In this document: one piece after another, positions 10,859 through 22,453 of the stretch
Numbering within the stretch: the stretch's first letter is position 1
Layout: each line of letters opens with the position of its first letter
Origin: Phytophthora hibernalis
Lineage: Eukaryota; Oomycota; Peronosporomycetes; Peronosporales; Peronosporaceae
Reading direction: 5' to 3'
DNA length: 64,000 bases
Assembly (NCBI GenBank): GCA_012656075.1
Contig: JAAKBF010000010.1
Location: 496,001-560,000 of the forward strand
Notes under the pieces: model-generated
What the model was told of the DNA's origin: nothing
Seen by the model: the letters and a program-made list of their open reading frames with translations, nothing else
Databases searched by the model: none
Program-made: the position numbers and the translations under genes

Positions 10859-13800
10859 TCAAGTATTCAAGTGTAAATAATCTGAGGCATCACCATTCTC
10901 ATTAGTTTCCGTCGCCCCGGGTTCAACAGTGAACCCTGTAGCACTTGCCGCTTGGTCTTCTCTCAACACCTTGTGCGCAATCTGAACAATGCGCTCAAAC
11001 GGTACATCGGAATAGCGACGCCAGGCAACGTGATCTCGCCATTGTTTTGTCGGGAATTGCGGCGTCGTCAGCCCATGAAAGACTTTGGCGACCGCATAGC
11101 TCGTCCACTTGTTGTCTTCACTAGTACTTTTGTCCTCTTCGGCCTCGTTTCCATCCATCAGTCCCCCAGCACCAAGACGGAGCTGTATAAGCGAATGAGT
11201 GTCACGCTCAATGGTTTCAATCAGAGATGGTGTCAGCGGTCGTAACATCATTTGCAGAAGACGTTCATCTTCATCGCCTTGATCCATCGTATCATCCTTT
11301 CCTTCATCATCGTCGTCGTCATCCTCGAAATAACGCACAAGCTTGCACTCTAAAGCACGCGCTTTATCCTCGACATTTTCTCCTTCGTCCTCTTCATCCT
11401 CGCCATCGCGTCTAGATGCCGTCGGAGATGGTGTAGGCAATGCAGCAGCATACAACGCTCCATAAAGGTGAGCAAGCCGGGAAAGTTGACGCGCTTCAAG
11501 GTGTTCATGCTTCGTGTATAAACTGCCGGTCCACCGGTCGACAGCATCAGCTTTCATCTCTTTGCTCAGATCAGCTCGCCAACTCAACTGCACCTGGAAC
11601 GCTGGATGAGAAAGTGACAAGCGCTGGATCTGACCAGTCTGCTGAGCTGCTCGCAGTTCCTGCAGCATCCGTCGTTCGCTAGTGGCAGCAGCAACAGCAG
11701 CGGCATTGGTTTCTCCTTCTTGTTGGGCATCAGAACTTGCTAATGTGGCCGCAAGTAGCTCGCCATTGCCACCAGTGGTGATCGTACGCGCATACCATTG
11801 AGCTGTTTCGTGAAGGTGGAAGTCAATTGCCCAAGAACTTAGATATCCGTCCTTGCGATGAGTCACACATGCATTGGGCAACTCCTTGCGCTGCACAGCT
11901 TCAAGCAACAGCCTGGCGCATGAGCGTGGCGGCAATTTCTTGGCTTGTGTGTTGAGCAGCTGAAGCGTGCATCGACTCATGCTTAAAGGCTGCAGTGTCA
12001 CGCGTAAGCCCGCTTCGTCTTGCTGCGTGTTGGCTTTGCTACGCTGGGTCTCCAGTGCCAATAGCGTGAGAAACGTCTCTATCGTAGCAGCCTTCAGGTC
12101 GAGGTGGAGCTCAAGCCAATCTCGCTCCAGGGACACAAGTGTCAGGTCGCCGCCTGCTCTTTGACTTGAGCATTCTACAGCCACAACGTGCTTCTTGCTT
12201 GTCAATGTTAAATTCACCTGATCTTGGAAGACAAGTGCCAACAACCTCCGAAGCTGGTCCCGGTGCAGCGCTGTCGAGAAAAGCAGGGAGCGGAAGTGGA
12301 CGGCGTCTTCATTCAGCAGATAGAGGAGGGCTCGCGCAGACTTTCCGTCACGACCAGCTCGACCAACTTGCTGCACGTAGCCTTCCACCGATGAAGGCAT
12401 GTGAAAGTGCACAACTGCTCGGACATTCTTCTTGTCAATACCCATACCAAACGCCACAGTAGCAACCACCACGCGTACTCGGCCTCGCGCGAAACCGGTT
12501 CGAACCTTTTCCTTCGCTTCGGGGTTCATGCCAGCATGAAAAGCTAGCACTTTCCCAGAGCTGCGCCATGTAGAAGGTAGTTGTTCGCGAAGAAGTGCTG
12601 CTAATTCCTCTGTTTGCCGCTGCTGGTGAACGTAAACGATAACGCCACCACCGGTGCCTTTAGAAGTCTTCGTCGACCCCTTGCTCAATTCAGGAAGTAT
12701 GTGAACAAGGTGGCGAAGCCGTTCGTCATTTGAGCGCACCGATCGAACCTCAAGTGCCAGATTTCTCCGCTGCCACGGCATTTGAAGCACCATACCTCTC
12801 TCATTCTCGCTCGTTGCAGCTTGAAGCTCACGACGTGATCGTAACTGGCGCAACACGTCGTGAACAACACGCCGAGATGCCGTGGCGGTCACACACAAAA
12901 CGCACTGCGCATGACGGAACACCTCTGCTAGGCGTAGATAACTTGGACGGAAGTGGTGAGACCATTCGACACGCAGTGCGCTTCATCAACGCACACAAGC
13001 GCCAAGCGAGCTCGAACTCGTGGCATTGCCAGCAGCGACTGCATACCAGCACCTAATGCCTTCTCAGGAGAAAGGAAAATAAGCGATAACTTGTCTGCTA
13101 GCAGATCGCGCACAAAAGCCGCATGTTTCGCCTTGAAGAACTTGAATCCGAGCCAGAGGATCCGGACAAACACACAGCACGGGCCTTGAGAGGGGCAGGA
13201 AGACTCTCGTATTGATCGTTCATCAGCGAGATCAGTGGTGAAATCACAAGTGTGATCCCAGGCAAGAAAAGCGCTGGAAATTGGTAACACAGCGACTTAC
13301 CGGCACCTGTCGGTAACACAAGAAGTGTGTCCTTGCGGCGCAGCACTCTCGAGATAGCCCACTCTTGACCATGACGAAATTCGGCGTGCCCAAACACCAA
13401 ACGCAAGTTTGTACGCAGCGCTTCGCGCTGTTCTGCTTCGGAAGCCTCAATATTCAAAGGCACACACTCGATGGCTTCCGCTTCTGCTGCTGATTCACAA
13501 ACACCGCCCGACGATGAGGAAGCTGTGAATAGTGTCTGCAGCGCAATAGGAACGTGGTCATCTTCCCATAGAAAGAAGTCGCAACGGCCTTCGTCAAAGC
13601 CCAACGCACACGCAAAGAATTTGCGGCCGTGATTTTTGTTCTTCTTCTTGACTTCCAGACTCTGACAAACCAGGGCGTGGTGACACCTTGGTGGTTCCAG
13701 TGGCTTTGCTTTCTGTTCGGACACTCCTGGTTCCAAAGTCTTTTCGTCTGAACCACCCCGCGCTTTCTCAACTTTAGCCAGGGCCTCCAGACATTCTTCA

Positions 13801-14869
13801 ATGAAGTCCACGCCGTCATCAGCTAGTAGTGGCCTATCCTGTTTGCGCTTCTGGCTACCGTTGGCATTGACGACCGGGGCGATGCCAGTTGATTTTCCAC
13901 CAGTAGCTTCATCCAGTAGGTTTTCATGCCGCGCTCGCAGATACGCCGGCTTCTTCTTCGCACGCCCAGAGCTACCCTTGACCCGCTTGCGCATGTTAAG
14001 TCGGACGAAATTGTCGCTAACTGCACTTTGCGCGTCCTCTGCCTTCCACCGCTCAAACTCTGCAGCTTTTCCAGCCGCATCAACTCCACTCATCCCAACG
14101 CCACTGCTTTTAATTGGGGCCTCGAAGTCATCAAGACTTAGAGCACTGTTCCCAGTCGATGCAAAGCCCCAGGCCTCTTCTTCCTTGTCCTCGTCCTCTT
14201 CGGGCAGATCTCTCTTCTTCCCCGTCACCTTTGACTCCTCATCACCTAATGCACCCAGCGAAGATAATCCTAAAGACGATGAGCTAGCATCTCTATCTCC
14301 ACTGCTGAGGATACTGTCGAGCTCTTCTTCGTCTCCTCCCTTTCGCGTGTCTTCTCCTTGGAAAACCTCTAAGAAAACGCGGTCGAAGCCTGTCTCTTGA
14401 CGTTCTCTCTCCTGTTGCTTGGCCTGTTCTGCCGCCTCGTCCTGAGGCTTCTTAGCGGCCCCGTTACGCCACCTTTGCTGGCGTTCCTGCACTGATAGAC
14501 CGAGTCCTAGAGGTCCACCTTTTCGTTCATTTCTCGGCTTCTGCTGCGTCTTTTTCGCCGCTTTTTCGTCTACTGAGGTCGCCTTGATCTTCTTCTTCAT
14601 ATCGGGAATTAATTTCTTCGTTTTCTTCTTTTCTAAGGCGCGTAGGAGCCACGCAGCGTCGTCTGAACCTGAATTAGCGGCTTTTTAGGCTTGACACTGA
14701 CGTTTGCAGCCTTCCCGGCACTTTTACGAGACGCAAAAAGAGGTGCAGACGCAGAAGAAGACGCAGAAGCTGGTGGAACACTTGGCACTGCTGAACGAGC
14801 TGTAGGAATCGAGTTCTTGACGCTTGAAGAGCTGCCTGAAGCACCTGCGGGCTGCCGACGCGGCCACAT
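10859..14869 (-). CDS. RecQ4-like DNA helicase with GRF zinc finger (three apparent frameshifts)
   Basis: Read from ATG 14867-14869 (MWPRRQPAGASG). The N-terminal 450 or so residues are basic and low-complexity and end in a GRF-type zinc finger (CHHALVC, GRKFFACALGF, CDFFLW) around residue 400. The SF2 helicase core follows: Walker A LPTGAGKSLCYQFPAL, ISPLISLMNDQ, LSPEKALG, DEAH box VCVDEAHCVS, EWSHHFRPSYLRL, CVTATAS, VATVAFGMGIDKKNVR, and motif VI QQVGRAGRDGK. The block after the core (HFRSLLF to RRLLALVF) resembles RECQL4 rather than BLM or WRN. One base appears lost near 14668, near 13131-13145 and near 12967. With all three restored the length is consistent with about 1,337 residues. It probably acts in replication initiation or repair. 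Confidence 0.82.
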
Positions 14870-14989
14870 TTTTAATCCGAAAATGAAATGGCGCCAATGC
14901 TTCTGATTGGCTGATAAGAAAAGGTGTAACCGGTTACGTATGTGGTGTGGAAGTGGCGTACAAAGGGTACACAATTCAAATTTGAGACC
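14870..14989. promoter_or_regulatory. Bidirectional promoter, RecQ4-like / HDDC2-like
   Basis: Only 120 bp separate the two start codons, which point away from each other. Both promoters and both 5' leaders must fit here. The block contains GATTGGCTGAT (an inverted-CCAAT-like word, about 14906-14916) but no obvious TATA box. Confidence 0.55.
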
Positions 14990-16105
14990 ATGTCCTTGGC
15001 GACTGGAGCGAAGGCGCTGAGCGCCATCGAGTTCTTGCGGCTCTGCGGACGTCTCAAAGTGAGTTGTGTATATCATTATATAGCTCTTAATCTCCTTCAT
15101 CTGCTGTGTGAAGGAATTTCTCTGGAACTGTCTGGGGCCGCTGCAATTCAACGACTAACGACTGTATCATTCCCTGTACATGTAGACGCTCAAGCGCACT
15201 GGATGGGTGAACAACAAAGTGGCGCTGCCTGAGTCTGTAGCCGATCATATGTACCGCATGGGAATGTGCTGTATGCTGCTTGACGACGCCAATGAGACGG
15301 TGAACCGCTCCAAGTACGTGGCGTGGACTGTCGACCAGTCATTGGAGAGCTGACAAGTGCTTGGCAGATGCATCAAGATGGCCATTGTGCACGACTTGGC
15401 AGAGTCGCTGGTGGGTGACATCACGCCTCACGACGGTAAGAATTTGTAGCATGGGACTAGTTGGTGGTCTAGATACTGACAATGAAGCGGTTTGTGGTGC
15501 TGGACAGGTGTCGCTGAGGAGGATAAGCATCGCATGGAAAAGGTTAGATGGTCTTGGGTGCGATGATTTTCGAATTGTTCACTGACGGTTGTTGGTGCTT
15601 TTGATCTTGGTGGACACGTAGGAGGCGTTGGACGAGATTTGCGGCACACTGGGCGACACGCCATCCGCTGTAGAGATCCGTTCGCTCTGGAATGAGTACG
15701 AGGCTGGAGCTACGGAGGAGGCGAAGATCGTCAAGGTACGTTTTCGCCGCTTGAGCGGCTCGAATCTCTGTTGCTTGGTGCTGACTTTGTTGCTACCACG
15801 CAGGATTTTGACAAGTTCGAGATGATCCTGCAAGCCGACGATTACGAACGAGGTACGTGACTTACCTACCTGTTTGCACGCTCATCTCTTGCGTCGGAAC
15901 CCTCATGAAGATGCCGTCACTGTTGCTGACGCTGTGTCGTGTCCTCCTTACGCCATTGGCGCTTGCAGCCCAGAACATCCCGCTGGACGACTTCTTCCAA
16001 AGCACCAAGGGCAAGTTCCGCACACCATTGGTTCAGTCCTGGGTGGCGGAACTGACCTCCCAGCGTACGGCGCGGCTCGAGAGCAAGGAACCGGCAACGA
16101 AATAG
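14990..16105 (+). CDS. HD-domain 5'-deoxynucleotidase, HDDC2 / YfbR type
   Basis: Seven exons give 199 residues without any frame problem: 14990-15058, 15186-15313, 15368-15435, 15508-15542, 15622-15735, 15804-15852 and 15969-16105. All introns are GT-AG. The metal-binding HD motifs are visible: ESVADHMYRMGMCC (first His), IVHDLAESLVGDITP (His-Asp) and a later Asp in LQADDYERA. The order and length match HDDC2, a cobalt- or zinc-dependent enzyme that dephosphorylates deoxyribonucleoside 5'-monophosphates. It is probably cytosolic. It shares a 120-bp head-to-head promoter with the RecQ4-like gene; a link through dNTP supply and replication is only a suggestion. Confidence 0.88.
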
Positions 16106-16527
16106 GCAGACGTCGGTGAGCTAATACAAGTCGCCCGCAGCATGTTGTTGCAGTTGCCACATTCTTGACGCAAGTACCAGAGTGCAGGTCAACTTCAACG
16201 TCAACGTCAAAACGCAATTACGGCTCCAAAATCACCAGGACACAGCTCCTCACAGACGAAAAGCGATGTACATGTACCGAGGTGGTAATGAAGGCCCAGG
16301 ATACCATCGGATGGTAGCTGACTACCGTACTGTATCGACAATTTCTTTACAATCGCCTACCGGTTGTATCTCTCATTTCAGCCAATCATCGCACCCTCCT
16401 CCTCTCCCTATCTTCTGATTGGTCACTGATTCCGAATATTCACCAATCTTCGTCCGAGCGGGTTTGCGCCAGGCAAACGTGGCCTGGTATCCGTCAGTTC
16501 CGATTCCTCCCCACAAGTCCTAACACG
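16106..16527. other. Spacer before adenylate kinase
   Basis: No gene is visible. The last 150 bp should contain the adenylate kinase promoter; ATTGGT and CCAATC words occur at about 16415-16450, as expected for CCAAT-type elements. Confidence 0.45.
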
Positions 16528-17379
16528 ATGTCGCTCGCCGCTGTGCCCACCACCTCGCTGCTCTCGGAGCTGCAGAAGCGCATCGAGTGCTCTACCAAGA
16601 AGGAGCGCCGTACCATCTTCATCGGTACTTTACCGGTACCGTCCAATACTTCGCCACTTCCCCACTGACAATGCACTTTGACAGGTCCCCGGGCTGTGGC
16701 AAGGGCACGCAGTCGCCTCTGGTCAAGGATGAGTACTGTCTGTGCCACTTGGCTACTGGAGACATCCTTCGTGCTGCTGTGGCTGCTGGTACCGACATGG
16801 GCAAGAAGGCCAAGGCGGCTATGGAGGCTGGAGCCCTCGTGACGGACGAGATCGTGGTGGGCATCATCAAGGACGCCATCAAGAGCCCCGAGTGCCGTCG
16901 CGGCTTCATCCTGGACGGATTCCCGCGTACGGTCGTGCAGGCCAAGAAGGTGAGACAATGGAGGTGGTAGAGCTTCGTAAAAGCTGGAGATTGATGTTTT
17001 CTGGTTGTTTTTGCAGCTTGACGAGATGCTGGCTGAAGAGAACACGACCGTGGACGCCGTGGTCAACTTTAACGTGCCGGACGAGGTGCTCGTGGAGCGC
17101 ATTGCCGGTCGCCGTGTGCACCCGGCCTCTGGCCGCAGCTACCACGTCAAGTTCGCCCCGCCTAAGGTGGATGGCAAGGACGACCTCACGGGAGAGCCTT
17201 TGATCCAGCGCAAGGATGACAACGAGGCCACGCTGGGCTCGCGCCTCCAGGCGTTCCACAAGCAGACGCAGCCCGTGATCGACTTCTACCGCAAGCAAGG
17301 CAAGCTGGCCGATGTGGACGCCCACACGGACATGAGCAAGGTCACGGAGCAGATCCGCAAGAGCCTCGGCCGCGACTAG
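16528..17379 (+). CDS. Adenylate kinase (one apparent base missing)
   Basis: Exons are 16528-16624, 16685-16949 and 17017-17379. The P-loop GPPGCGKGTQ spans the first splice junction, but the CCCC run at 16687-16690 is one base short, so the assembled sequence changes frame exactly there. With one more base the length becomes 726 nt, 241 residues, normal for a long-type adenylate kinase. Later motifs are clean: HLATGDILRAAV, RRGFILDGFPRT, VERIAGRRVHPASGRSYH and the LID with FAPPKVDGKDDLTGEPL, which has no zinc cysteines. It converts ATP plus AMP to two ADP. The gene is almost certainly functional. Confidence 0.92.
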
Positions 17380-17753
17380 ACTGCGACCACTCTCCGTCCT
17401 CATTGTTGCGGACTGTAGAGCAGGCACTGCTGCTTGCTAGGCTCGAGACTCGGGTCGTCAACTCGATCTCGAGCATCCTCAAGAGATGCATGAATACCAG
17501 CTACACGATGTCTGCACTTGTTGCAATCCTCTCATCGTTGACGTTCATGATCAAGTTGTTTAACAGAACCGGTATCTTCAGTCTGTTTGCGTTTCGCTAC
17601 GTCAATCAAAACCTCTCAAATCCGATCAGCATACCAGCTAGAGCTCGTGGCCAATCAGCTCCATCCCTCGTTTGAGTGCCTCATTACCTCACTCAAGTGT
17701 TATGCGTGTCAGCCGTAGATCCAGCTGCGTCATCAGTGTATCATTCCGTCGCC
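17380..17753. other. Spacer before dehydratase gene
   Basis: The stretch holds the 3' untranslated region of adenylate kinase and the promoter of the next gene. Short frames here show no protein features. Confidence 0.5.
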
Positions 17754-18545
17754 ATGGCCAAGAACGCGCTGCTGAACCTGTATCTGCTGGCCTTCAATGC
17801 CGCCTCGTGCGCAGGTTGGGCCTACGTGTTGTATCTGACTGTAACCACAGTGTTGAAGGCGCATGGGGCCGGTCAGGACTGGGAGAGCGTCTCCCGCACT
17901 GTGTGGGACGTCGTGTCGCTGCCTCTGAAGCTGGTGCAGACTATGGCCGTGATGGAGATCGTCCACGCCGCCGTGGGCTTCGTGCGCTCCCCTCTGGGCT
18001 CCACGCTCATGCAAGTGAGTTCGCGTCTGTGGCTCGTGTGGGCCATCAACGTGCTGTGCCCCGTGACGCGCTACCAGTTCGGCTTCCCGCTCATGGTGAC
18101 CAGCTGGGGACTCGTCGAGGTGCCACGCTACGCCTTCTACGCGCTCAACCTGTACAACGCAGTACCGGGATTCCTCTTCTTCCTGCGCTACCACCTCTTC
18201 ATGGTGCTCTACCCGTCGGGTGTACTCGGTACGTGGAGATTTGAGGACAAGACGCCGCGAAACCAATTTTTCGGTGGCGTTCGTCGTTGTTATGCAAGTG
18301 TAAAGCTCACGTTGTGCTGGTGATCGTTGTCCTATACAGGTGAGGTGCTGTGCATGGTGAGCTCGCTCAGCTTCCTGTCCACGGGCGCGTACGCCATCAC
18401 GCAACCCAATACGCACAACATCTCCGTCTCGCTCTACGTGGTGGTCATCCTCGTGCTCATTGTGTACATCCCCGGCCTGCCTGTCATGTACGGCCACATG
18501 CTCACGCAGCGCAACCGGGCGTACTCCAAGGCCAAGACGGCGTAG
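17754..18545 (+). CDS. Very-long-chain 3-hydroxyacyl-CoA dehydratase (PTPLA/PHS1 family)
   Basis: Two exons, 17754-18228 and 18340-18545, joined by a GT-AG intron, give 226 residues. Six membrane segments are apparent. Family signatures are LVQTMAVMEIVHAAVGFVRS, SRLWLVWAI, and the catalytic block SWGLVEVPRYAFYALNLY, which carries the Tyr and Glu used in dehydration. RYHLFMVLYPSGVLGE closes the conserved core. It performs the third step of fatty-acid elongation in the endoplasmic reticulum, making trans-2-enoyl-CoA. The C-terminus is lysine-containing (YSKAKTA), compatible with ER retention. The start lies in the good context GTCGCCATGGCC. Confidence 0.92.
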
Positions 18546-18758
18546 ATCAGCCAGATAGACCCAAGCCCACGATCTGGTAAAGGTGTCCAAGCCGAGCAGA
18601 TCAACAAGAAATCACGCTCTGCGTGAGCAAGTCTATTTCTTTATAGCCCTCTTGTTCCAGTTTAGTGCTGCATATTGGACTAGCCTCGGTTGCCTAGTGC
18701 TGAATGGCAAGGCCAGGTAGCTCCTCCCCTTAAAATCACACTACCGACACAGTAAAGT

Positions 18759-19666
18759 TTACAGATACCCCATTGAGTTAGAAGATGCTGGAGTCCTCCA
18801 TGTCATCCCCGTCTCCTTCAAAACCTTGCGCGAGACGAACATTAGCAACGCGCCGATAGCGCCCACGACACCAACGATAACCACCACCAGCGTTTGGTCC
18901 AAGGACGTGCTGGACGTAGTAGAAGCAGCCGACTTGGTCTGGTTCTCGAGCGCCTCAGCGCTGTTGGTCGATTCCTCGTACGACTGGCCCGTCACGCTCT
19001 GCTCATTTGAACCAGAGGCCGACCAGCCCTTCTGCCGAGCGTCGAATGAGCCAGGGTGTGGTGGGGGCCATGATGTGTCGTCGGTGTTGGGGACGGCACC
19101 GGAGTCGGTGCAGGTACCGGAGTTGGTGCCGGTGTCGGTGCCGGAGTCGTGGCTTTGTTGGTGGTGCCTGTTTTACTGGTAGTCTTGTTGTTCGACTTGC
19201 TGTTCGAGCTGCTGTCACCACTGGCGTCCAAGTCACTGCCGTCATCATCGTTATCCTGTTTGGTATCACCTGTCTCCGTCTTCCTCTTCCTTTTGCCTTC
19301 GCTGTCTCTGCTAGAACTCGACACGTCCGGGGTCAAAATCGCATGGTCGGTCGTCGCGGACGATGCCTTGGACGCGTCCAAACTGCGTTCCGATTCTTCT
19401 AAAGGAGCCGCCGTCGTGTGCACCAAGCTCTTGAACGAGACGGTCTTCTCGTCACCTTGGTGACTGCAGTCGCTCATGCTGCCCACCTTCCACGGTGTCC
19501 TCGCCACTGTCGTGGTGCTCTGAGTCGCGTTGGTGGTGACCTGTCCTGCTTCCATTTCGCCGACCGCGGAACCTGAATTTGTTGCACAGACGTCGGCCAC
19601 TAGCAGCACCAGCGCCAGCAACGCCAACGAGCGTCGACGCCATCTCGGGGCCAAGTACACGCACAT
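18759..19666 (-). CDS. Secreted-type single-pass membrane protein, Thr/Ser/Pro rich (one apparent base missing)
   Basis: A signal peptide (RRSLALLALVLLVADVCA) is followed by a hydrophilic region rich in Ser, Thr, Asp and Asn, then a TPAPTPAPTPVPAPTPVP repeat. The first frame ends with a nonsense tail. A single base lost in the GGG run at 19054-19056 (plus strand) explains this, because the other frame continues with KGWSASGSNEQSVTGQSYEE. It ends in a transmembrane helix (TLVVVIVGVVGAIGALLMFV) and a short basic tail. The layout suggests a type I surface protein with a mucin-like stalk; about 302 residues. I do not recognise a family, and no enzymatic motif is visible. Confidence 0.7.
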
Positions 19667-21141
19667 CCACCGCCTTCCTCTCTATGGGGCGAACGTTCTC
19701 GACTGTCAAGACCTGCGATTGCGGGAGGCCGGACCAGTGCAAAGCAATGGGAACTTTCACGCTCACAGGGTTGTGTCGGCCGGCCTTTTCGGTTTCCTGT
19801 CTCTGACCTGTGCGTAAAATGGCTGGTGTGCCAAGTTGCCAACTGGGCGTGACGCCCGTGGCGGATGGACGGCACGCCATGCAGACTCGAACGGCTGAAG
19901 TCTGAAGTTCAGACTCTGAACCAGAAAGAGAGCCAGCCGCTGCCCAGGAAGACTTAGAGTAGAATAACCTGTGGGAAAGACATAAAGTTCTGTAAATTGG
20001 TTTTAGTAGGATGTGATAGATTTAACTGGGTGGGAGGTGCCCGTGAAATGTAATGTCGGTTGATTAACCAAGAGAGGGACCACATGCTCCGCCAGCAGCT
20101 CCGTTGAGCCGCCATTCTTGAGGCAGGTTTCTAATCGAGACTCAATTGTACCACTGCCCTGAGAGCAGGGCTTTCGAATCGAGAGCAGTGGCATTGCCTC
20201 TGAAAATGGAGCCGTTCGATGCCATGAACGTCGTTCGACTGGTGTGCAATGCACACTGTGCGACTCGCGAGATAAGCTTATGAGCAAAGTGTTGGCGCCC
20301 GCGAATGCAACATGCGGTTTACCGGTACAGGATGCAGACACGAACGCCAAGAACGGCGCCGTTGTAGAAGCTCACTGCCAATGATATCTGCCGGACGGAA
20401 GAAGCAATCAACCCCGTGTCAACTGAACCGCCGGCACCATGATATGTGGAGCTGTACGGTGGCGCTGCCAACTTGGACCCGTCTAAAACTGACACTTGAG
20501 TCCGAGCCTCAAAGTGAAGCGTTTTAGACTGAGACAAGCAACGAGCAGAAGGAAACTACGCATACACCAACGTTATCTCCCGTCGTGCACCACTGGCGGT
20601 CGGTCCACCAATTCCTCGACAGTCAACGCAAGCGCAGTGTATGATACTCACCGTCCATAACTCTTTGTGGATACATTTGCGTACACCTTCCACTTGCTCA
20701 CGCCAATTTCGGTGGGGTCACGATGACTCATTGACTTCCAGTACGGCTCCGAGCAATTATTAGGTCAAAACCTGCTGTGAGTACAATAATTCAAGGATCA
20801 GGTGCACTTGTGCTTGCGTCTGAAGCTCTGCATCCTCGCTGTTGGGCAGCTGTCCTCTCAAATTGACGCGACGCTAGCCACCTAAGCAAAAGCGACGCGC
20901 GTGGGCTCAGGTGTTACTTTGTCTGGGCTCTTTCGGTGGTCCGTGGATGTTTAACAGCTTGCGTTTTAAAACGCAAGCTCTCCCAAAAAAAATCAACAAC
21001 GATCGATGAATATGGATAGAATACGTCACTTGATTTCCACCGTGTACAATACGCAGGCACGATAGATTTTTTCGTGCAGCTTCCGATGCCTTCATACTCG
21101 GCTGAAATGAGATGCATCATTCACTTTTCATTTCCACAAGC
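19667..21141. other. Gene-poor spacer
   Basis: About 1.5 kb without a convincing gene. Short frames on both strands lack domains or composition bias. It leads into the transposon block that starts at 21142. Confidence 0.5.
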
Positions 21142-22118
21142 GTCGTGGTCAGGGATTGATGGTCAAATGGCATATTAATATGTTTGAATATTTTCGAATA
21201 TTCGAATGAATATTAATATTCATATTTGATCTGGCTCGCCCATATTAATTAATATAATAACTTGAATGAGGGAGGTCATATTATAATAATACATTTGAAT
21301 ACAAATGAATATGCTTGTCAAAAACAAACACAAACTGAACGCTTCGGGCCTCAAGCCTCAAGCAACGTTTACTTTATGGTTTCCTGCCCATTGGTCTCGT
21401 TTCCGCTGATGCTTCTACTTATTAAAAGAAGTCGCAGCGATGAAATATGCTCGAGTTCCAGAGCTCGATGTCATGGAGGGAGTGTGTCGAACAAAATGTA
21501 TCGTTTGTGCAGCAATGATGTTCAAAATGACGAGCGACTATCTGCTAAGTAAGGTTTTGTATCTATTCCCTCAGTAATGCATAGGTGTTGCTTTCATTTC
21601 TTGTTTTGTTTGAACAACTTTTGCAGTGAAAGCTGCGCCAAACGGTAAACGAGCTCAGAATCAAAGACAAGAGGAAACAGCGATCACGAAACTATATTAG
21701 GTACAACTACCCAACGCGCAGCAGCAGCTACTCATATAGTTACCGTTGGCAGCAGGACGAGGATGGATTTAGCTCCTCCGAAACAACCAGCGTACATATT
21801 TGGTTGACAAGAACAGCATACCGGATAAGCCTATACCTTTTAAAACACTATAATACATTGTATTACCGGTCACCGCCGAAGTATGATTAAATGGCGGGTT
21901 CTTACAGCCAAACAATGTACTCGTACTTCGATGTAGCCATCTTAACATTTCCCCTGTAACGCACTAAGTACGATTGAATACGGGTATTAATAATACATTC
22001 AAATATTAATATTCATTCAAGCGACCTGAAACGAATGAATATGAATATTCGTATTCATATTCGATTCTGAAAGCGATATGAATATTCAATCATCCGACTA
22101 TCAATCCCTGGTCGTGGT
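21142..22118. mobile_element. hAT-type non-autonomous DNA transposon with 8-bp target duplication
   Basis: The element spans 21150-22110 (961 bp). Both ends begin CAGGGATTGAT when read inward (right end on the minus strand), continuing GGTC on the left and AGTC on the right. It is flanked by a perfect 8-bp direct repeat, GTCGTGGT, at 21142-21149 and 22111-22118. CAGGG ends and 8-bp duplications are typical of the hAT superfamily. Both subterminal regions are full of GAATATTCATA-type palindromic words. No transposase is encoded; the longest frame inside (21262-21552) has no recognisable domain. The perfect duplication points to recent insertion. Confidence 0.88.
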
Positions 22119-22453
22119 AACTACATCAGTGATGGCCAAAAATGTACGGGATGGCATTGCACACAGTGCGATGAGTAGAAATATGTATTGGAATACCTGG
22201 TGAGCGTCCAATAAGAATTGCAATGCCGGTTGTGGCTGCAGTATTTCCTGCAATACTACTTACAACCAATCGATGAGTCTCAAACGGGTAAAAATCAACC
22301 AAAATGGTTAGGATTGGGGACAGTAAGAATTGCAATGTTGACGAGCGCTCCAGTATGTATTCCAATACCCGTGGAGCTTGCAATATGGCACTGCGAGTAG
22401 TATTGATAAATGCCAATACCTGCAATACATTATTGGCCATCACTGTACTATAT
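22119..22453. mobile_element. Short MITE, hAT-like, 319 bp
   Basis: The element spans 22127-22445. Its inverted ends start CAGTGATGGCCAAAAATGTA (left) and CAGTGATGGCCAATAATGTA (right, minus strand). The 8 bases outside each end (AACTACAT and TACTATAT) agree at 6 of 8 positions, consistent with an aged 8-bp duplication. Internally it carries inverted TATTGGAATACC / TATTCCAATACC words and a repeated AAGAATTGCAATG. It has no coding capacity. It sits 8 bp from the duplication of the preceding hAT-type element. Confidence 0.75.

Noticed and set aside
12928..13290. Introns as the explanation for the RecQ4-like frame changes
   Set aside because: At 12967 the conserved residues on both sides are contiguous, leaving no room for an intron; one missing base is sufficient.
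13801..14400. A 199-codon plus-strand frame opposite the RecQ4-like N-terminus
   Set aside because: Ser/Leu-rich antisense shadow of the charged low-complexity region; the minus-strand protein is the supported one.
20003..21140. Small frames before the hAT-type element as short secreted proteins
   Set aside because: None has a signal peptide, RxLR- or LFLAK-type motif, or biased codon use; they overlap each other on both strands.
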